From NCBI RefSeq assembly GCF_021631985.1, contig NZ_CP070225.1, positions 7,068,001-7,132,000 on the forward strand: a stretch of DNA of 64,000 nt, given 5' to 3'. The notes under the pieces are model-generated. The model made no database searches. It was not told the origin of the DNA and worked only from the letters and a program-made list of their open reading frames with translations. Below are positions 26,365-34,915 of this stretch, piece after piece. This stretch comes from Sandaracinus amylolyticus. Lineage in GTDB: Bacteria; Myxococcota_A; Polyangia; Polyangiales; Sandaracinaceae. The first letter of the stretch is position 1; every line of letters begins with the position of its first letter. The position numbers and the translations under genes are program-made.

Positions 26365-27659
26365 GACGCCTGCGCTTCGTGTACCCGCGCTTCCGCAGGC
26401 ACGCCGACGTGCACCCCGAGCTGCGCGACGCGGTGCCGTGCAACGAGTACTTCGGCCCGCCTTCGCTCGGCATCGCGTGCCTCGCCGCGATCACACCGGG
26501 CGAGTGGGAGATCGAGTTCCGCGACGATCGCGTCGAGGACGTCGGCCTCGACGATCCGCCCGACCTCGTCGCGATCTCGTGCTTCACGCCTGCAGGCGTG
26601 CGCGGGATGCAGCTCGCCGACGCGTTCCGCGCCGCGGGCGCCCAGGTCGTGATGGGCGGCGTCTTCCCGACGACGCGTCCCGACGAAGCAGGCGCGCACT
26701 GCGACGCGGTGGTGATCGGCGAGGGCGAGGCCGTGTGGCCCGAGGTCCTGCGCGACGCAGCCGCCGGCACGCTGCGCCCTCGCTATCGCGCGAGCACGAG
26801 CGCCGCGCTCGACGCGCTGCCGCTGCCGCGCATCGATCTCTACGTCGCGAAGGAGAACGATCGCTACCGCCCCGACGACTATCCGGTGCAGCTCTCGCGC
26901 GGGTGCATGCTCACCCGCTCCGCGTGCGCGATCCCCGCGAGCATGGGGCGCCGCATCCGCTGCTACGACGGCGATCACGTGCGCGGCCAGATCGCCCAGC
27001 TCGAGCGGCACGGCAAGCTCGCCTCGCTCACCGAGGACACGTCGTTCTTCCCGGGCTCGCCGCAGCAGCGCGCGTTCTCGGATCTGCTCGACGTCGCGAT
27101 CGCTCGGGGCGTCGAGGTCGGCGTGAGCTACGTGGGGATCTCGATGCCGATGATCCTCGCGCAGTCGCCGCAATTCTTCGCGCGCCTCCGCGCCGGTGGA
27201 GTTCGCATGTTCTATCTGGTCGGCGGCTTCGATCCGATCACGCGCGGCGCGTTCACCGGGCGCGATCCGAAGAACCGGCGTCGTGCCGTCGACGCGCTGC
27301 GACGCTGTCACGACGAGGGCATCGAGCCCTACACGTCCTTCCTCGTCGGCAACGAGGACGACGACGAGGGCACCTTCGATCGCATGCTCGAGCTCGCCGA
27401 CGAGGTCGCGCTCGCGAAGGCGGAGTTCGCGATCCGCACGCCCTACCCCGGCACGCCCGACTTCGAAGCGCTCTTCCGCGCGGGGCGCCTGCTGCACACC
27501 GACTGGTCTCGATACAACGACGCCGACGTCGTGTTCCGCCCCGCGAAGATGAGCCCCGAGCGGCTCCTCGAGGGCTATCTCCAGCTCTGGCGCGACTTCT
27601 ATCGCCCGCGGCAGTCGCTCGCGTCGCTCGGTCATCGCGAGCGCACCATCCAGTTCTGA
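26361..27659 (+). CDS. B12-binding-type radical SAM protein with degenerate cluster motif
   Basis: A 432-residue protein. N-terminal cobalamin-binding-like Rossmann region (PPSLGIACLAAITPGEWEI, VAISCFTPAG, VVMGGVFPT, VVIGEGEAVWPEVL) and a C-terminal radical SAM barrel. The cluster motif expected as CxxxCxxC reads C182-MLT-R186-SA-C189: the middle Cys is Arg (CGC at 26916-26918; TGC would restore it). The rest of the barrel, including GGVRMFYLVGGFDP and TSFLVGNEDDDE, looks intact. ATG 26361 overlaps the previous stop. Without the Cys it may not bind a standard [4Fe-4S] cluster, so it is inactive, non-canonical, or the base is an error. Confidence 0.85.
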   Translation: MRRLRFVYPRFRRHADVHPELRDAVPCNEYFGPPSLGIACLAAITPGEWEIEFRDDRVEDVGLDDPPDLVAISCFTPAGVRGMQLADAFRAAGAQVVMGGVFPTTRPDEAGAHCDAVVIGEGEAVWPEVLRDAAAGTLRPRYRASTSAALDALPLPRIDLYVAKENDRYRPDDYPVQLSRGCMLTRSACAIPASMGRRIRCYDGDHVRGQIAQLERHGKLASLTEDTSFFPGSPQQRAFSDLLDVAIARGVEVGVSYVGISMPMILAQSPQFFARLRAGGVRMFYLVGGFDPITRGAFTGRDPKNRRRAVDALRRCHDEGIEPYTSFLVGNEDDDEGTFDRMLELADEVALAKAEFAIRTPYPGTPDFEALFRAGRLLHTDWSRYNDADVVFRPAKMSPERLLEGYLQLWRDFYRPRQSLASLGHRERTIQF

Positions 27660-27670
27660 TCGCGTGAGCG

Positions 27671-29287
27671 ATGTCGCGTCGCCTCGCGCACGCGCGTGCA
27701 CGTGGGGCCGCCGTGGAACATCCGCTCCTGCGCAACATGGGTCGCCGGCGCTTCGTCGGGACCTCGAGCGCCGCCCTCGCCGGGCTCTTCGCCGGCGCGT
27801 GCGGCGCGCCCACGCCCACCGTGATCGAAGAGTCCGGCGCGCTGATCGTCGGCTCGGGGTTCGGCGGATCGATCGCCGCGCTCCGCCTCGCCGAAGCGGG
27901 CATCCCATCGCTCGTGCTCGAGCGCGGTCGACGATGGGAGATCACCGAGGCGGGCGACACGTTCTGCTCGCTGCGCCGTCCCGATCGACGCGCCGCGTGG
28001 ATGAGCGAGCGCACGCACATCGGGCTCGTGCGAGGCGGGCTCGTCCCCTACGCGGGTCTCGTCGAGCGCATCGACGCGAACGCGCTCGCGGTGATGGCCG
28101 CAGCGGGCGTCGGCGGAGGCTCGCTCGTCTACGGCGGCATCTTCATGCGGGTGCCGCGCGCGATCTTCCATCGCGCGATGCCCGAGTGGATCTCGTACGA
28201 CGAGATGGACTCGACCTGGTACCCGAAGGTGCACGCGGTCATGCCGGCGCGGCCGATCCCCGACGACGTGCTCGCGAGCGACGCGTACCGCGGCATGCGC
28301 GTGTTCCTCGATCACGCCGAGCGCGCCGGGCTCGCGCCGTTCCGCGTCGACAACGCGGTGGACTGGGATCTCGTGCGCGCCGAGCTGCGTGGCGAGATCC
28401 CGCCCGAGGCGACGGTCGGCGACTACATCTACGGCCTCAACAGCGGCGCGAAGATCTCCCTCGATCGCACCTACCTCGCGCGCGCCGAGGCGACCGGCCT
28501 CTGTCAGGTGCGCGCGCTGCACCAGGTGCGGCGGATCGCGCGCGATCCCGATGGTCGCTACGTCGCCGAGGTCGAGCGCATCGACGAGGACGGCGTCGTG
28601 CTCGAGCAGCTCCGCGTGCGCGCGCCGGCGCTGGTGCTCGCCGCGGGATCGACCGGCACCACGCGGCTGCTCCTGCGTGCGCGCGCCGAGGGTGCGCTGC
28701 CGATGCTCTCCGACGAGGTCGGTCGTGGCTGGGGCAACAACGGGCAGAGCCTCACGGTGCGCGGCCGCTTCGAGGAGGACGTCGGCGCATGGCAGGGCGG
28801 GCCCGCCTGCATCTTCGTGCACGACCTCGACAACCCCATCGGTCCGGTGACGATCGAGCACGCGCCCGCGGCGTTCGGCGGCGAGTGCCACTGCATGATC
28901 CAGCCCTCGTCGGGCGTGTGCGACGAGCTCGCGAGCGCGAGCTGGGATCCGCAGAGCGATCGCATCGTGATCGACTGGCACCCCGAGTACGCGCGCACCG
29001 CGCGCGCTGCCGCGCAGGACACGATCCGCAGGCTGAACGAGGCGAGCGGAGCCGTGGTCGAAGAGCGCCTCGGCGTGACCGACGGCAGCACGTTCCATCC
29101 GCTCGGCGGGTGCGTGATCGGACGCGCGACCGATCGCTTCGGGCGCGTGCACGGCTATCCCGGCCTCTACGTGCTCGATGGATCGCTGATCCCGGGATCG
29201 ACCCCGGGCGCGAACCCGTGCTTCACGATCGCGGCGCTCGCCGAGCGCAACGTCGACACGATCGTGCGCGAGGACTTCGGCGCATGA
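27671..29287 (+). CDS. Exported GMC-family oxidoreductase
   Basis: A 538-residue FAD enzyme of the cholesterol-oxidase-like GMC group. N-terminal twin-arginine type signal (MGRRRFVGTSSAALAGLFAG, ending AGACGAP, also a possible lipobox). FAD motif ALIVGSGFGGSIAALRLAEAG, GGGSLVYGGIFMRVP, and the C-terminal HPLGGCVIG with YVLDGSLIPGSTPGANPCFTIAALAER. Export is uncommon for biosynthetic partners and suggests a periplasmic or membrane-surface oxidation of the operon product. It follows the radical SAM gene by 11 bases and overlaps the next gene by four. Confidence 0.88.
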   Translation: MSRRLAHARARGAAVEHPLLRNMGRRRFVGTSSAALAGLFAGACGAPTPTVIEESGALIVGSGFGGSIAALRLAEAGIPSLVLERGRRWEITEAGDTFCSLRRPDRRAAWMSERTHIGLVRGGLVPYAGLVERIDANALAVMAAAGVGGGSLVYGGIFMRVPRAIFHRAMPEWISYDEMDSTWYPKVHAVMPARPIPDDVLASDAYRGMRVFLDHAERAGLAPFRVDNAVDWDLVRAELRGEIPPEATVGDYIYGLNSGAKISLDRTYLARAEATGLCQVRALHQVRRIARDPDGRYVAEVERIDEDGVVLEQLRVRAPALVLAAGSTGTTRLLLRARAEGALPMLSDEVGRGWGNNGQSLTVRGRFEEDVGAWQGGPACIFVHDLDNPIGPVTIEHAPAAFGGECHCMIQPSSGVCDELASASWDPQSDRIVIDWHPEYARTARAAAQDTIRRLNEASGAVVEERLGVTDGSTFHPLGGCVIGRATDRFGRVHGYPGLYVLDGSLIPGSTPGANPCFTIAALAERNVDTIVREDFGA

Positions 29288-29967
29288 GGCGCGCGCTGCC
29301 GCTCGCGGTGCTGCTCGGCTGCGCGATCGACCCTCCCGCCGGCGCGTGCGACACCGAGACCTGGATCCCGGCGGACGCGCCGCTCGCGATCCCGATGCGC
29401 GCGCGCGGCGCGATCACGTGGCAGGCGGGCTCCGGCGAGACGATCACGATCGCAGGAACGCTGGCGCGCGCCGACGAAGCGAACGCGACCACCACCCTGC
29501 TCCTCGACACCGCGGACGGCGAGCTCGAGCTCGAGATCGCGCTGCCGCGCGAGCGCCTCGGCGTCCTGCCGATCGGAGCAGCGGTCGAAGCGCGCCTCGG
29601 CCCCGGGATCGTGCTCGCCGGGGACGACGGGAGAATCCTGACCGCGGTCATTTCTCATCGCGGCGCGACCGACGCAGTCGCAGCGAACGTCACGTTCCGA
29701 CAGAGCTACGCGGAGTGCGTCGCGCGCGTCGAAGCACCGTCGTGCACCCGCGCGATGGCGACCCCGCTCGTCGACGTGGTCACCGGCGCGTCGATCGTGC
29801 GGCTGCCGCCGGGCGCGACCTGGCGCATCCCCGACGACGAGGATCCCAGCGCCGAGATCGAGATCGTCCGCAGCGTGCGCGCCCCGACGAGCGACGAGCT
29901 GAGCGAGACGCTCTGCGCGGAGCAGCCGGCGCACGAGCTCGCTGCGATCGTGCGCCGACTGCGGTGA
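29284..29967 (+). CDS. Putative exported lipoprotein
   Basis: A 227-residue protein. Short N-terminal signal with lipobox LAVLLGC, then a beta-rich mature region (ITWQAGSGETITIAGTLA, TTLLLDTADGELELEIALP) and cysteines near residue 140-150 and 210 that could form a disulfide. No known domain is recognised. ATG 29284 overlaps the GMC oxidoreductase stop (ATGA), so it belongs to the lipid operon and may assist the exported oxidase or bind its product at the envelope. Followed by the dispersed repeat. Confidence 0.75.
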   Translation: MRRALPLAVLLGCAIDPPAGACDTETWIPADAPLAIPMRARGAITWQAGSGETITIAGTLARADEANATTTLLLDTADGELELEIALPRERLGVLPIGAAVEARLGPGIVLAGDDGRILTAVISHRGATDAVAANVTFRQSYAECVARVEAPSCTRAMATPLVDVVTGASIVRLPPGATWRIPDDEDPSAEIEIVRSVRAPTSDELSETLCAEQPAHELAAIVRRLR

Positions 29968-29969
29968 GT

Positions 29970-30124
29970 CCTTGCAGGAGTGCTCGTCCCGCAGGTCCCG
30001 GACGGGAGCGCGCGAAGCGCGCGGACGGTAGGGACCGGCGGGCGAGCCGATGGGTTGCCGGAGTGCGCGTCCCGCAGGCCCCGGATGGGAGCGCGCGGAC
30101 GGTAGGGACGGCGGGCGAGCGGAT
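29970..30124 (+). repeat. Intergenic dispersed repeat, copies 2 and 3 in tandem
   Basis: Two tandem copies of the unit seen at 10733-10790: about 29970-30052 and about 30053-30124. Each has GGAGTG(C/T)-GTCCCGCAGG, GGA-GGGAGCGCGCG and ends in a GGACGGTAGGGA-GGCGGGCGAGC block that is missing in copy 1. Copy 2 contains GCGCGC-GAA-GCGCGC, a strong hairpin. As with copy 1, it begins right after a plus-strand stop codon. The remaining bases to 30142 hold nothing recognisable. Confidence 0.75.
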
Positions 30125-30142
30125 TTCGACCGACCTCGAGTG

Positions 30143-31393
30143 TCACTGCACGACGGGGAGCGTCACGTGCGGACAGCCGCTCTTCTTCGGCACCGCATTC
30201 ACCCACTGCCCGTAATTGCGCTGCTCCTCGAGACGACACGACCACACGAGCTTTCCGTCGTGCACCGTCATGTCGGGACAGCCGTCGCACATGTTCGCGC
30301 GCCCGTCCTCGAGCACGTCGATCGGCTGGATCACGAGCACCGACTGCAGATGCTGCGTCTCGAGCGCATACCGCGGGCGCGCCGCGACCGCCCCGAGCCA
30401 ATTCCGCGCCGCGCTGCGCACGCCACCGTCGAACAGCGCAGTCCCCATCACCGTGCGTCCGACCGAGAGCGTCCAGTCCGGCGCGTAGCTCAGATATCGA
30501 CCACTGACGACGTGATATCCCGCTTGCGCGAGCTCCATGAATTTCGGCCCGACGTATCCGTGCACGCGCCCCGGCGACCCCACGCGCAGCGCGACGAGCC
30601 ATTTCAGCGAGTCCGGCTTCTCGGTGCCGTTGAGGTACGCGCACGGCGTGAACTCGGGCTCGCGCTCGCGGATCACCCCGACGACTTCGCGCGCGTCGAT
30701 GTCGGTACGTCGCTCGGGGCGCTCGGTCTCCGCATAGACGATCTCGCCCATGTCGACCTTGCGCGCGCCAGCGTAGTAGTCGAAGTCGTCGAGCTTCGCC
30801 GCGCGGAACAGGATGAACACGACGGTGTGCACCTTGCCGATGTTCCGGCCCGCCCATGCGAGCACGTCCGGCACCTCGTGCAGCGTCTCCTCGTAGACCG
30901 TGGAGTTGAACGCGCAGGCGAGCCCGCCGACCGACGCGACGAGATCGACGTACTCCTGACGCAGCTCGTTCGTCTCCTTCTCGGTCTTGCCGCGCCATCC
31001 GGGACGGCCCTGTCGCGAGTCGACGTGGAACGTGATCCCGACGAGGCCCGCGCGCTTGAGCTCGACGAGCATCTCGCGCGTGATCGCCTTGCCGTTCGTG
31101 TTCACGATCGCCTTGCGGCCCATCGCGCGCACACGCCGGATGATCGCGGGCAGGTCCGGGTGCAGCAGCGGGTCACCGCCGGCGATCGAGACCCCGTCGA
31201 AGTTGCGGAGCGCGGCGAACGTGTCGAGGTCGCGCTGCACTTCGTCGATCGTGCGGTGCGACTTCACGTTCTCGCGATAGCAGCCGTCGCACGCGAGGTT
31301 GCATTGTTGCGTGGGCTCCAGCCACGCGATCGGGTTGTCGGAGAGGCTCCACGGGAGCCGGTACAGCGAGCGATGATCGATTCGTGCGTGCAT
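30143..31393 (-). CDS. Radical SAM protein with C-terminal cysteine-rich region
   Basis: A 416-residue enzyme. Radical SAM motif CNLACDGC near residue 31-38 in LEPTQQCNLACDGCYRE, GGDPLLHPDL (SAM-binding GGE-like motif as GGDP), and an auxiliary cysteine region near the end (MCDGCPDM, SCRLEE, CPHV) that could hold an extra cluster. The family is not recognised. It is transcribed downstream of the cysteine-containing CRP/FNR gene, 45 bases away, with a TTGCGC-N3-ATCAA site at 31429-31442. It may modify a cofactor, lipid or peptide used under nitrogen-oxide respiration; that is inference from position. Confidence 0.85.
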   Translation of the reverse strand: MHARIDHRSLYRLPWSLSDNPIAWLEPTQQCNLACDGCYRENVKSHRTIDEVQRDLDTFAALRNFDGVSIAGGDPLLHPDLPAIIRRVRAMGRKAIVNTNGKAITREMLVELKRAGLVGITFHVDSRQGRPGWRGKTEKETNELRQEYVDLVASVGGLACAFNSTVYEETLHEVPDVLAWAGRNIGKVHTVVFILFRAAKLDDFDYYAGARKVDMGEIVYAETERPERRTDIDAREVVGVIREREPEFTPCAYLNGTEKPDSLKWLVALRVGSPGRVHGYVGPKFMELAQAGYHVVSGRYLSYAPDWTLSVGRTVMGTALFDGGVRSAARNWLGAVAARPRYALETQHLQSVLVIQPIDVLEDGRANMCDGCPDMTVHDGKLVWSCRLEEQRNYGQWVNAVPKKSGCPHVTLPVVQ

Positions 31394-31428
31394 CGCGGGT
31401 CGACTACCAGTCGTTCCCCCGCGTGCTC

Positions 31429-31442
31429 TTGCGCTCGATCAA
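31429..31442. promoter_or_regulatory. TTGCGC-N3-ATCAA box upstream of the radical SAM gene
   Basis: TTGCGCTCGATCAA, ending 36 bases upstream of the radical SAM start (31393) and overlapping the last codons of the CRP/FNR gene (stop 31439). It matches the pattern found at 18981-18994, 21844-21857 and 21868-21881. Because part of it codes for the regulator's C-terminus, chance is possible. Confidence 0.5.
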
Positions 31443-32200
31443 GCCGCGAGCGCGAGCCCGTCGTGGTCGAGGATCTCGAGACCGTCGCGATCGCGACGCA
31501 CCAGCCCGCGTCGCTCGAGCTCGCCGAGCACGCGACAGAAGCTCTCGTGCCGCACCCCCGCGAGCCGCGCGAGGTCGCGCTGCTGCAGCCCGTGGGGCAG
31601 GCGCTCCTTGCGGCGCGGCGGTGCCATCGTGTCGGCGATCGCCGCGAGCAGCGTCGCGACGCGCCGCTCGGCGGTGCTCTGCGCGCGCGCGAACGCGAGC
31701 CGCTCCATCCGCTCGAGCGCCTGGCCCATCCCCGTGATCACGTCGCGCGCGTGCGCCGGATCGTGCGCGAGGAAGTGCTCCGCGACGTCTCGCGGGCAGA
31801 GGCACACCATGAGATCGGTCGCGGCGTAGCCGAGATCGCGCGGCTCGCCGCCGCTCGGCATCGCCACGTAGGCGCCGGGGCCCGCGCAGTCGATCGCCGC
31901 GGTCTCGCCGCTCGCGTCGCCGCGCACCCGCACCAATACGCCGCGCCGCACGAGCACGAACGCGTGGCGCTCGGCCCACGCGGGCGGGAGCGGCGCGCGC
32001 GCGGTGAGCGTGGAGCGCACGAACGCGCACGCGGCGCTCGCCACCGACCCGCGCGCACCGTACGAGTCGCGCTCGCTCACCGCGGGCACGAGCGACTCGA
32101 AGCACCCGATGCGGGTCGCAGGACAGTCGACGCACGGCGCACCGTGGCCGGATCGCGGGGCCTCGGGCTCGGTCTCCGGCAGGTTGCGCGGTGGCGTCAT
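31439..32200 (-). CDS. CRP/FNR-family regulator with N-terminal cysteines
   Basis: A 253-residue regulator distinct from the two paralogues. N-terminal CVDCPATRIGCF (residues about 23-34) places three cysteines as in FNR-type iron-sulfur sensors; a fourth may be in SAACAFV. Sensor beta roll about 50-150, dimer helix, and a C-terminal HTH with LQQRDLARLAGVRHESFCRVLGEL; recognition helix ESFCR keeps the E--xR pattern. So oxygen or NO sensing through an Fe-S cluster is plausible. Two TGA-N6-TCA sites at 32255-32294 lie 55-95 bases upstream, suggesting autoregulation or cross-control. Upstream of it on the same strand are the hemerythrin and nir genes. Confidence 0.88.
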   Translation of the reverse strand: MTPPRNLPETEPEAPRSGHGAPCVDCPATRIGCFESLVPAVSERDSYGARGSVASAACAFVRSTLTARAPLPPAWAERHAFVLVRRGVLVRVRGDASGETAAIDCAGPGAYVAMPSGGEPRDLGYAATDLMVCLCPRDVAEHFLAHDPAHARDVITGMGQALERMERLAFARAQSTAERRVATLLAAIADTMAPPRRKERLPHGLQQRDLARLAGVRHESFCRVLGELERRGLVRRDRDGLEILDHDGLALAA

Positions 32201-32254
32201 CTCGATCCTCCCGTTCAGGTGATCGAGAGCTGCGCACGCGTCACCCGAGATCCA

Positions 32255-32294
32255 TGACCTCCGTCATGCTCGCGAGAGCACGTGACCTTCGTCA
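32255..32294. promoter_or_regulatory. Two TGA-N6-TCA sites upstream of the CRP/FNR gene
   Basis: ATGA-cctccg-TCAT (core 32255-32266) and GTGA-ccttcg-TCAC (core 32283-32294), centres 28 bases apart. Both are symmetrical and overlap the 3' end of the hemerythrin gene (stop 32264). Spacing to the regulator start at 32200 fits an activator or autoregulatory operator. Confidence 0.6.
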
Positions 32295-32803
32295 CGCCGG
32301 GCGCGCATCTCGGCGATCACCGCGCGCCGCTCGTCGACCGAGAGCAGCCGCGGGAGCGCGGGCACGATCACGCGCTCCTCGGACTCGAGGTGCAGGTGCA
32401 GCGCGTCGCGGAGCGCGGGCGCGAGCGTGCGCAGGCGCTCGACGTGCTCGGGGTACACCTGGGGATCGATCGCGATCGCGAGGGTGCGCTCGACCAGCTC
32501 GGCGCGCATCGCATCGTGCTCCTCGTGCTCGTCGTGCATGCGCGTGAGGGCCGCGTCGACGTCGGGCGCGCGTCCGCGGAGGCGCGGCAGGATGCTCTCG
32601 TCCTCGTCGCGGATGTGGAGCGGGAGCGCCTTCTCGAAGTAGCGCGCCACCGACGCCGCGACCCCGGCGCGCTCTTCCGCGCTCGCGTCGAGCGTCGCGA
32701 GCTTCACCGCGAGCGCGGTGAAGTGCCGGATGCGCTCGTGACAGTCGAGCACGAGATCGTGCAGGTCGGTCGCGCTCCGCTTCTTGCCGATGGACAGCAG
32801 CAT
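32264..32803 (-). CDS. Hemerythrin HHE-domain protein
   Basis: A 179-residue four-helix protein with the metal-binding pattern of hemerythrin-like HHE domains: a His in LVLDCHERIRHFTAL, LHIRDEDESILPRL, MHDEHEEHDAMR, and HLHLESEERVIVPAL. These bind a diiron site and handle O2, NO or iron; relatives (YtfE/DnrN-type) repair nitrosative damage to Fe-S clusters, fitting the adjacent nitrite and NO reductase genes. ATG 32803 (MLLSIGKK) is used; the long frame beyond it is antisense to the porin gene. A TGA-N6-TCA site lies 54 bases upstream. Confidence 0.88.
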   Translation of the reverse strand: MLLSIGKKRSATDLHDLVLDCHERIRHFTALAVKLATLDASAEERAGVAASVARYFEKALPLHIRDEDESILPRLRGRAPDVDAALTRMHDEHEEHDAMRAELVERTLAIAIDPQVYPEHVERLRTLAPALRDALHLHLESEERVIVPALPRLLSVDERRAVIAEMRARRDEGHVLSRA

Positions 32804-32856
32804 GCCCTCCAAGTGCGATCGCCCGGCTCGGCGTCCAGTCCTCGCGCCGGGCGAGC

Positions 32857-32868
32857 TGACCGATGTCA
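32857..32868. promoter_or_regulatory. TGA-N6-TCA site upstream of hemerythrin gene
   Basis: TGA-ccgatg-TCA centred about 60 bases before the hemerythrin ATG (32803), in the 77-base gap after the porin gene stop (32881). Core matches FNR/NNR-type operators; outer bases are not symmetrical, so weaker than the nap and nor sites. Confidence 0.45.
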
Positions 32869-32880
32869 TGCGCGAGGTGC

Positions 32881-34251
32881 TCAGGGCAGCGTCACGCCGA
32901 GCATCAGGTACGCCCAGTGCGTCACCTGCTCGCGCCCGAGGCGCGCCGCACCCGCACCCGGCGCGAACAGCGCGTAGCCGCCCCACAGCGCGACGTGCGG
33001 ATCGGGTCTCCACCGCACCTCCACGTCGAGCTCGGTGCCGAGGAAGCGCTCGTCGTTGCTCGCGTCCTGCGCGATCGTGCGGCCCGTCGCGTCGCTCCAT
33101 CGCGCGCCCGGCTCCGCGAGCGCGAGCAGGTGCACGTCGGCCCACACCTCGAGGCTCGTCCCTCGCGGCGCGATCCCCGCGCGCACGAACCCGTGCGCCT
33201 GGTTGCGCAGCCCGATCAGATCGGCGCTGCCATAGCGCGCGTGGTTGGTCGGATGGAAGTTGTCGAGCTCCGCGAGGTCCGCGCCCGCGCCCGAGCCGTA
33301 GCTCGCGCCGCCGCCGATCGACGGTGCGAGCGCGACGTCGTCGAAGCGGTAGTGCACCTCGCCCACCGCCGCGAGCGCGACGTGATCGCGGTCCATCACG
33401 CGGCCGACCTGCGCGACGAGCTCGAGCTCGCAACGCAGCGGGCCTCGCCCTTCGCTCTCGAGCCGCACGCCGGGCGAGACGATGTCGCGCTGTCGATCGA
33501 GGTACGCGCCCATCTGCATCGGGTCCGTGATCGTGCTCGGCACCTCGGTCGGCCCGTCGTGGCGATAGAGCGCGTACACACCGAGCCGTCCCACCGGCGC
33601 GAGCACGAAGCTCGCGCTGGTGCCTGCGAGCCAGTCGCCCTCGCTCTGCGCGCTCTCGCCGGTGCGCGCGTCGAAGATCGCGCGCACCGTGCGCACCCAC
33701 GCGCCGAACGCGTCGAGCGTCACGATGCCCTCGCTCCATCGGCCGCGCACTGCGTCGAACGAGCGCGCCGCGCTGGTCCAGTTGAGCGAGCCGACGAAGC
33801 GCTGACTGCCCCAGTCGATCTCCTGACGACCGACGCGCACGAAGGTCTGCTCGCCGCCGATCTGCAGGAAGCCCTGGTGCACTTCGGTCGTCGCGCCGGT
33901 GCTCGCGGTGGGCTCGACCACACCGAAGTCGCGCGCGTCCTGGAATTGCAGGAGCACGCGCACGTCCCGGAACCGCGCATCCATGCCGAGCCGGTTGCGC
34001 ATCGTGACGAAGTAGAGATCGTCGCGACCGATCAGCGGATCGATGCGCAGCTCGGCGCGCGCGCGCGACTCGAGCTGCGGCCGGAGCTCGAGCTCGCCGA
34101 CCTGGATCACGCCGGGCGGCGGCGCGGCGATCACCGGAGCGGGCGGCTCGGTCTCGGTCGTGGTGTCTTGGTCCTGGGCGCGCGCGGACGGTGGCAGGCT
34201 CGCGAGCGCGAGCGCCATCGCCGCGAGCGCTGCATGGCGCAGCGTCGTCAC
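32881..34251 (-). CDS. Outer-membrane porin-like protein (alginate-export type)
   Basis: A 456-residue exported protein with signal peptide (MALALASLPPSARAQ) and a long beta-rich mature part with alternating polar and hydrophobic residues, as in porins: RAELRIDPLIGRDDLYFVTMRNRL near the N-terminus (quoted by its core RNRLGMDARF) and GRQEIDWGSQRFVGSLNW, which is the recognisable block of the alginate_exp porin family. In a respiration island it may admit nitrate or nitrite, or form part of an electron or solute route; the substrate is unknown. It lies between the SCO1 gene (31 bases) and the hemerythrin gene. Confidence 0.82.
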   Translation of the reverse strand: MTTLRHAALAAMALALASLPPSARAQDQDTTTETEPPAPVIAAPPPGVIQVGELELRPQLESRARAELRIDPLIGRDDLYFVTMRNRLGMDARFRDVRVLLQFQDARDFGVVEPTASTGATTEVHQGFLQIGGEQTFVRVGRQEIDWGSQRFVGSLNWTSAARSFDAVRGRWSEGIVTLDAFGAWVRTVRAIFDARTGESAQSEGDWLAGTSASFVLAPVGRLGVYALYRHDGPTEVPSTITDPMQMGAYLDRQRDIVSPGVRLESEGRGPLRCELELVAQVGRVMDRDHVALAAVGEVHYRFDDVALAPSIGGGASYGSGAGADLAELDNFHPTNHARYGSADLIGLRNQAHGFVRAGIAPRGTSLEVWADVHLLALAEPGARWSDATGRTIAQDASNDERFLGTELDVEVRWRPDPHVALWGGYALFAPGAGAARLGREQVTHWAYLMLGVTLP

Positions 34252-34282
34252 GGTCGTCTCTCCTGTGCGTGGGGCGCGTGGC

Positions 34283-34915
34283 TCAGGAAGGACCGGGCTC
34301 GGCCGCGCGCGTGAGCGCCGCCGTGGTCTCTCCGATGTCGCGGCCCGTTCCTTCGAGCTGGTGCACGACGCGTCCCTCGCGATCGAGCACCGTGTAGAGC
34401 GCGGCGTGCGCGAAGCTCCCGTCGGGCAGCCGCCGGTACGTCATGCCGAGCGTCGACGCGAGCGCGCGGATCGAGCCCTCGTCACCGCCGATCAGCTGCC
34501 ACGTGTCGGGCATGCCGCGCTGGATCGCGAGGCCGCGCAGCCGCTCCGGTGTGTCGCGCGCCGGGTCGATCGTCACCAGCACCACGTTCGTCTCGGCGCG
34601 CGCCGGCTCGGGCAGCGCAGCGACGATGCGATGCACGTCGGCGACGATCAGCGGGCACATCGTCGTGCATCCGCCATAGAAGAACGTGACGAGCGCCGGT
34701 CGTCCGCGCAGCGACGCGAGCGCGAACGGCGCGTCCTGCGCATCACGCAACGTCAGATCGGGGTCGAGCTGGTAGAGCGACGCGCCGTCGAGCGTCGGCC
34801 GCTCCGCCGCCATCGGTGCGCCCTGGTGCGCAGCGTGATCGTGCGCGTGTTCGTCGTGGGACTGCCCGCACGCACCGAGCGCGAGCGCCAGGACGATCGT
34901 CGTCGCTCTCCTCAT
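34283..34915 (-). CDS. SCO1/SenC copper chaperone
   Basis: A 210-residue membrane-anchored thioredoxin-fold protein. Lipobox LALGACG, His-rich linker (HDEHAHDHAAH), copper-binding CTTMCP (CxxxC) and the distal His in SFAHAALYTVLD. SCO proteins deliver copper to CuA or other copper enzymes; next to nirK it most likely serves NirK maturation, or redox protection. ATG 34915 overlaps the stop of the NirV-like gene (ATGA). Typical length and all three copper ligands present, so the call is firm. Confidence 0.93.
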   Translation of the reverse strand: MRRATTIVLALALGACGQSHDEHAHDHAAHQGAPMAAERPTLDGASLYQLDPDLTLRDAQDAPFALASLRGRPALVTFFYGGCTTMCPLIVADVHRIVAALPEPARAETNVVLVTIDPARDTPERLRGLAIQRGMPDTWQLIGGDEGSIRALASTLGMTYRRLPDGSFAHAALYTVLDREGRVVHQLEGTGRDIGETTAALTRAAEPGPS

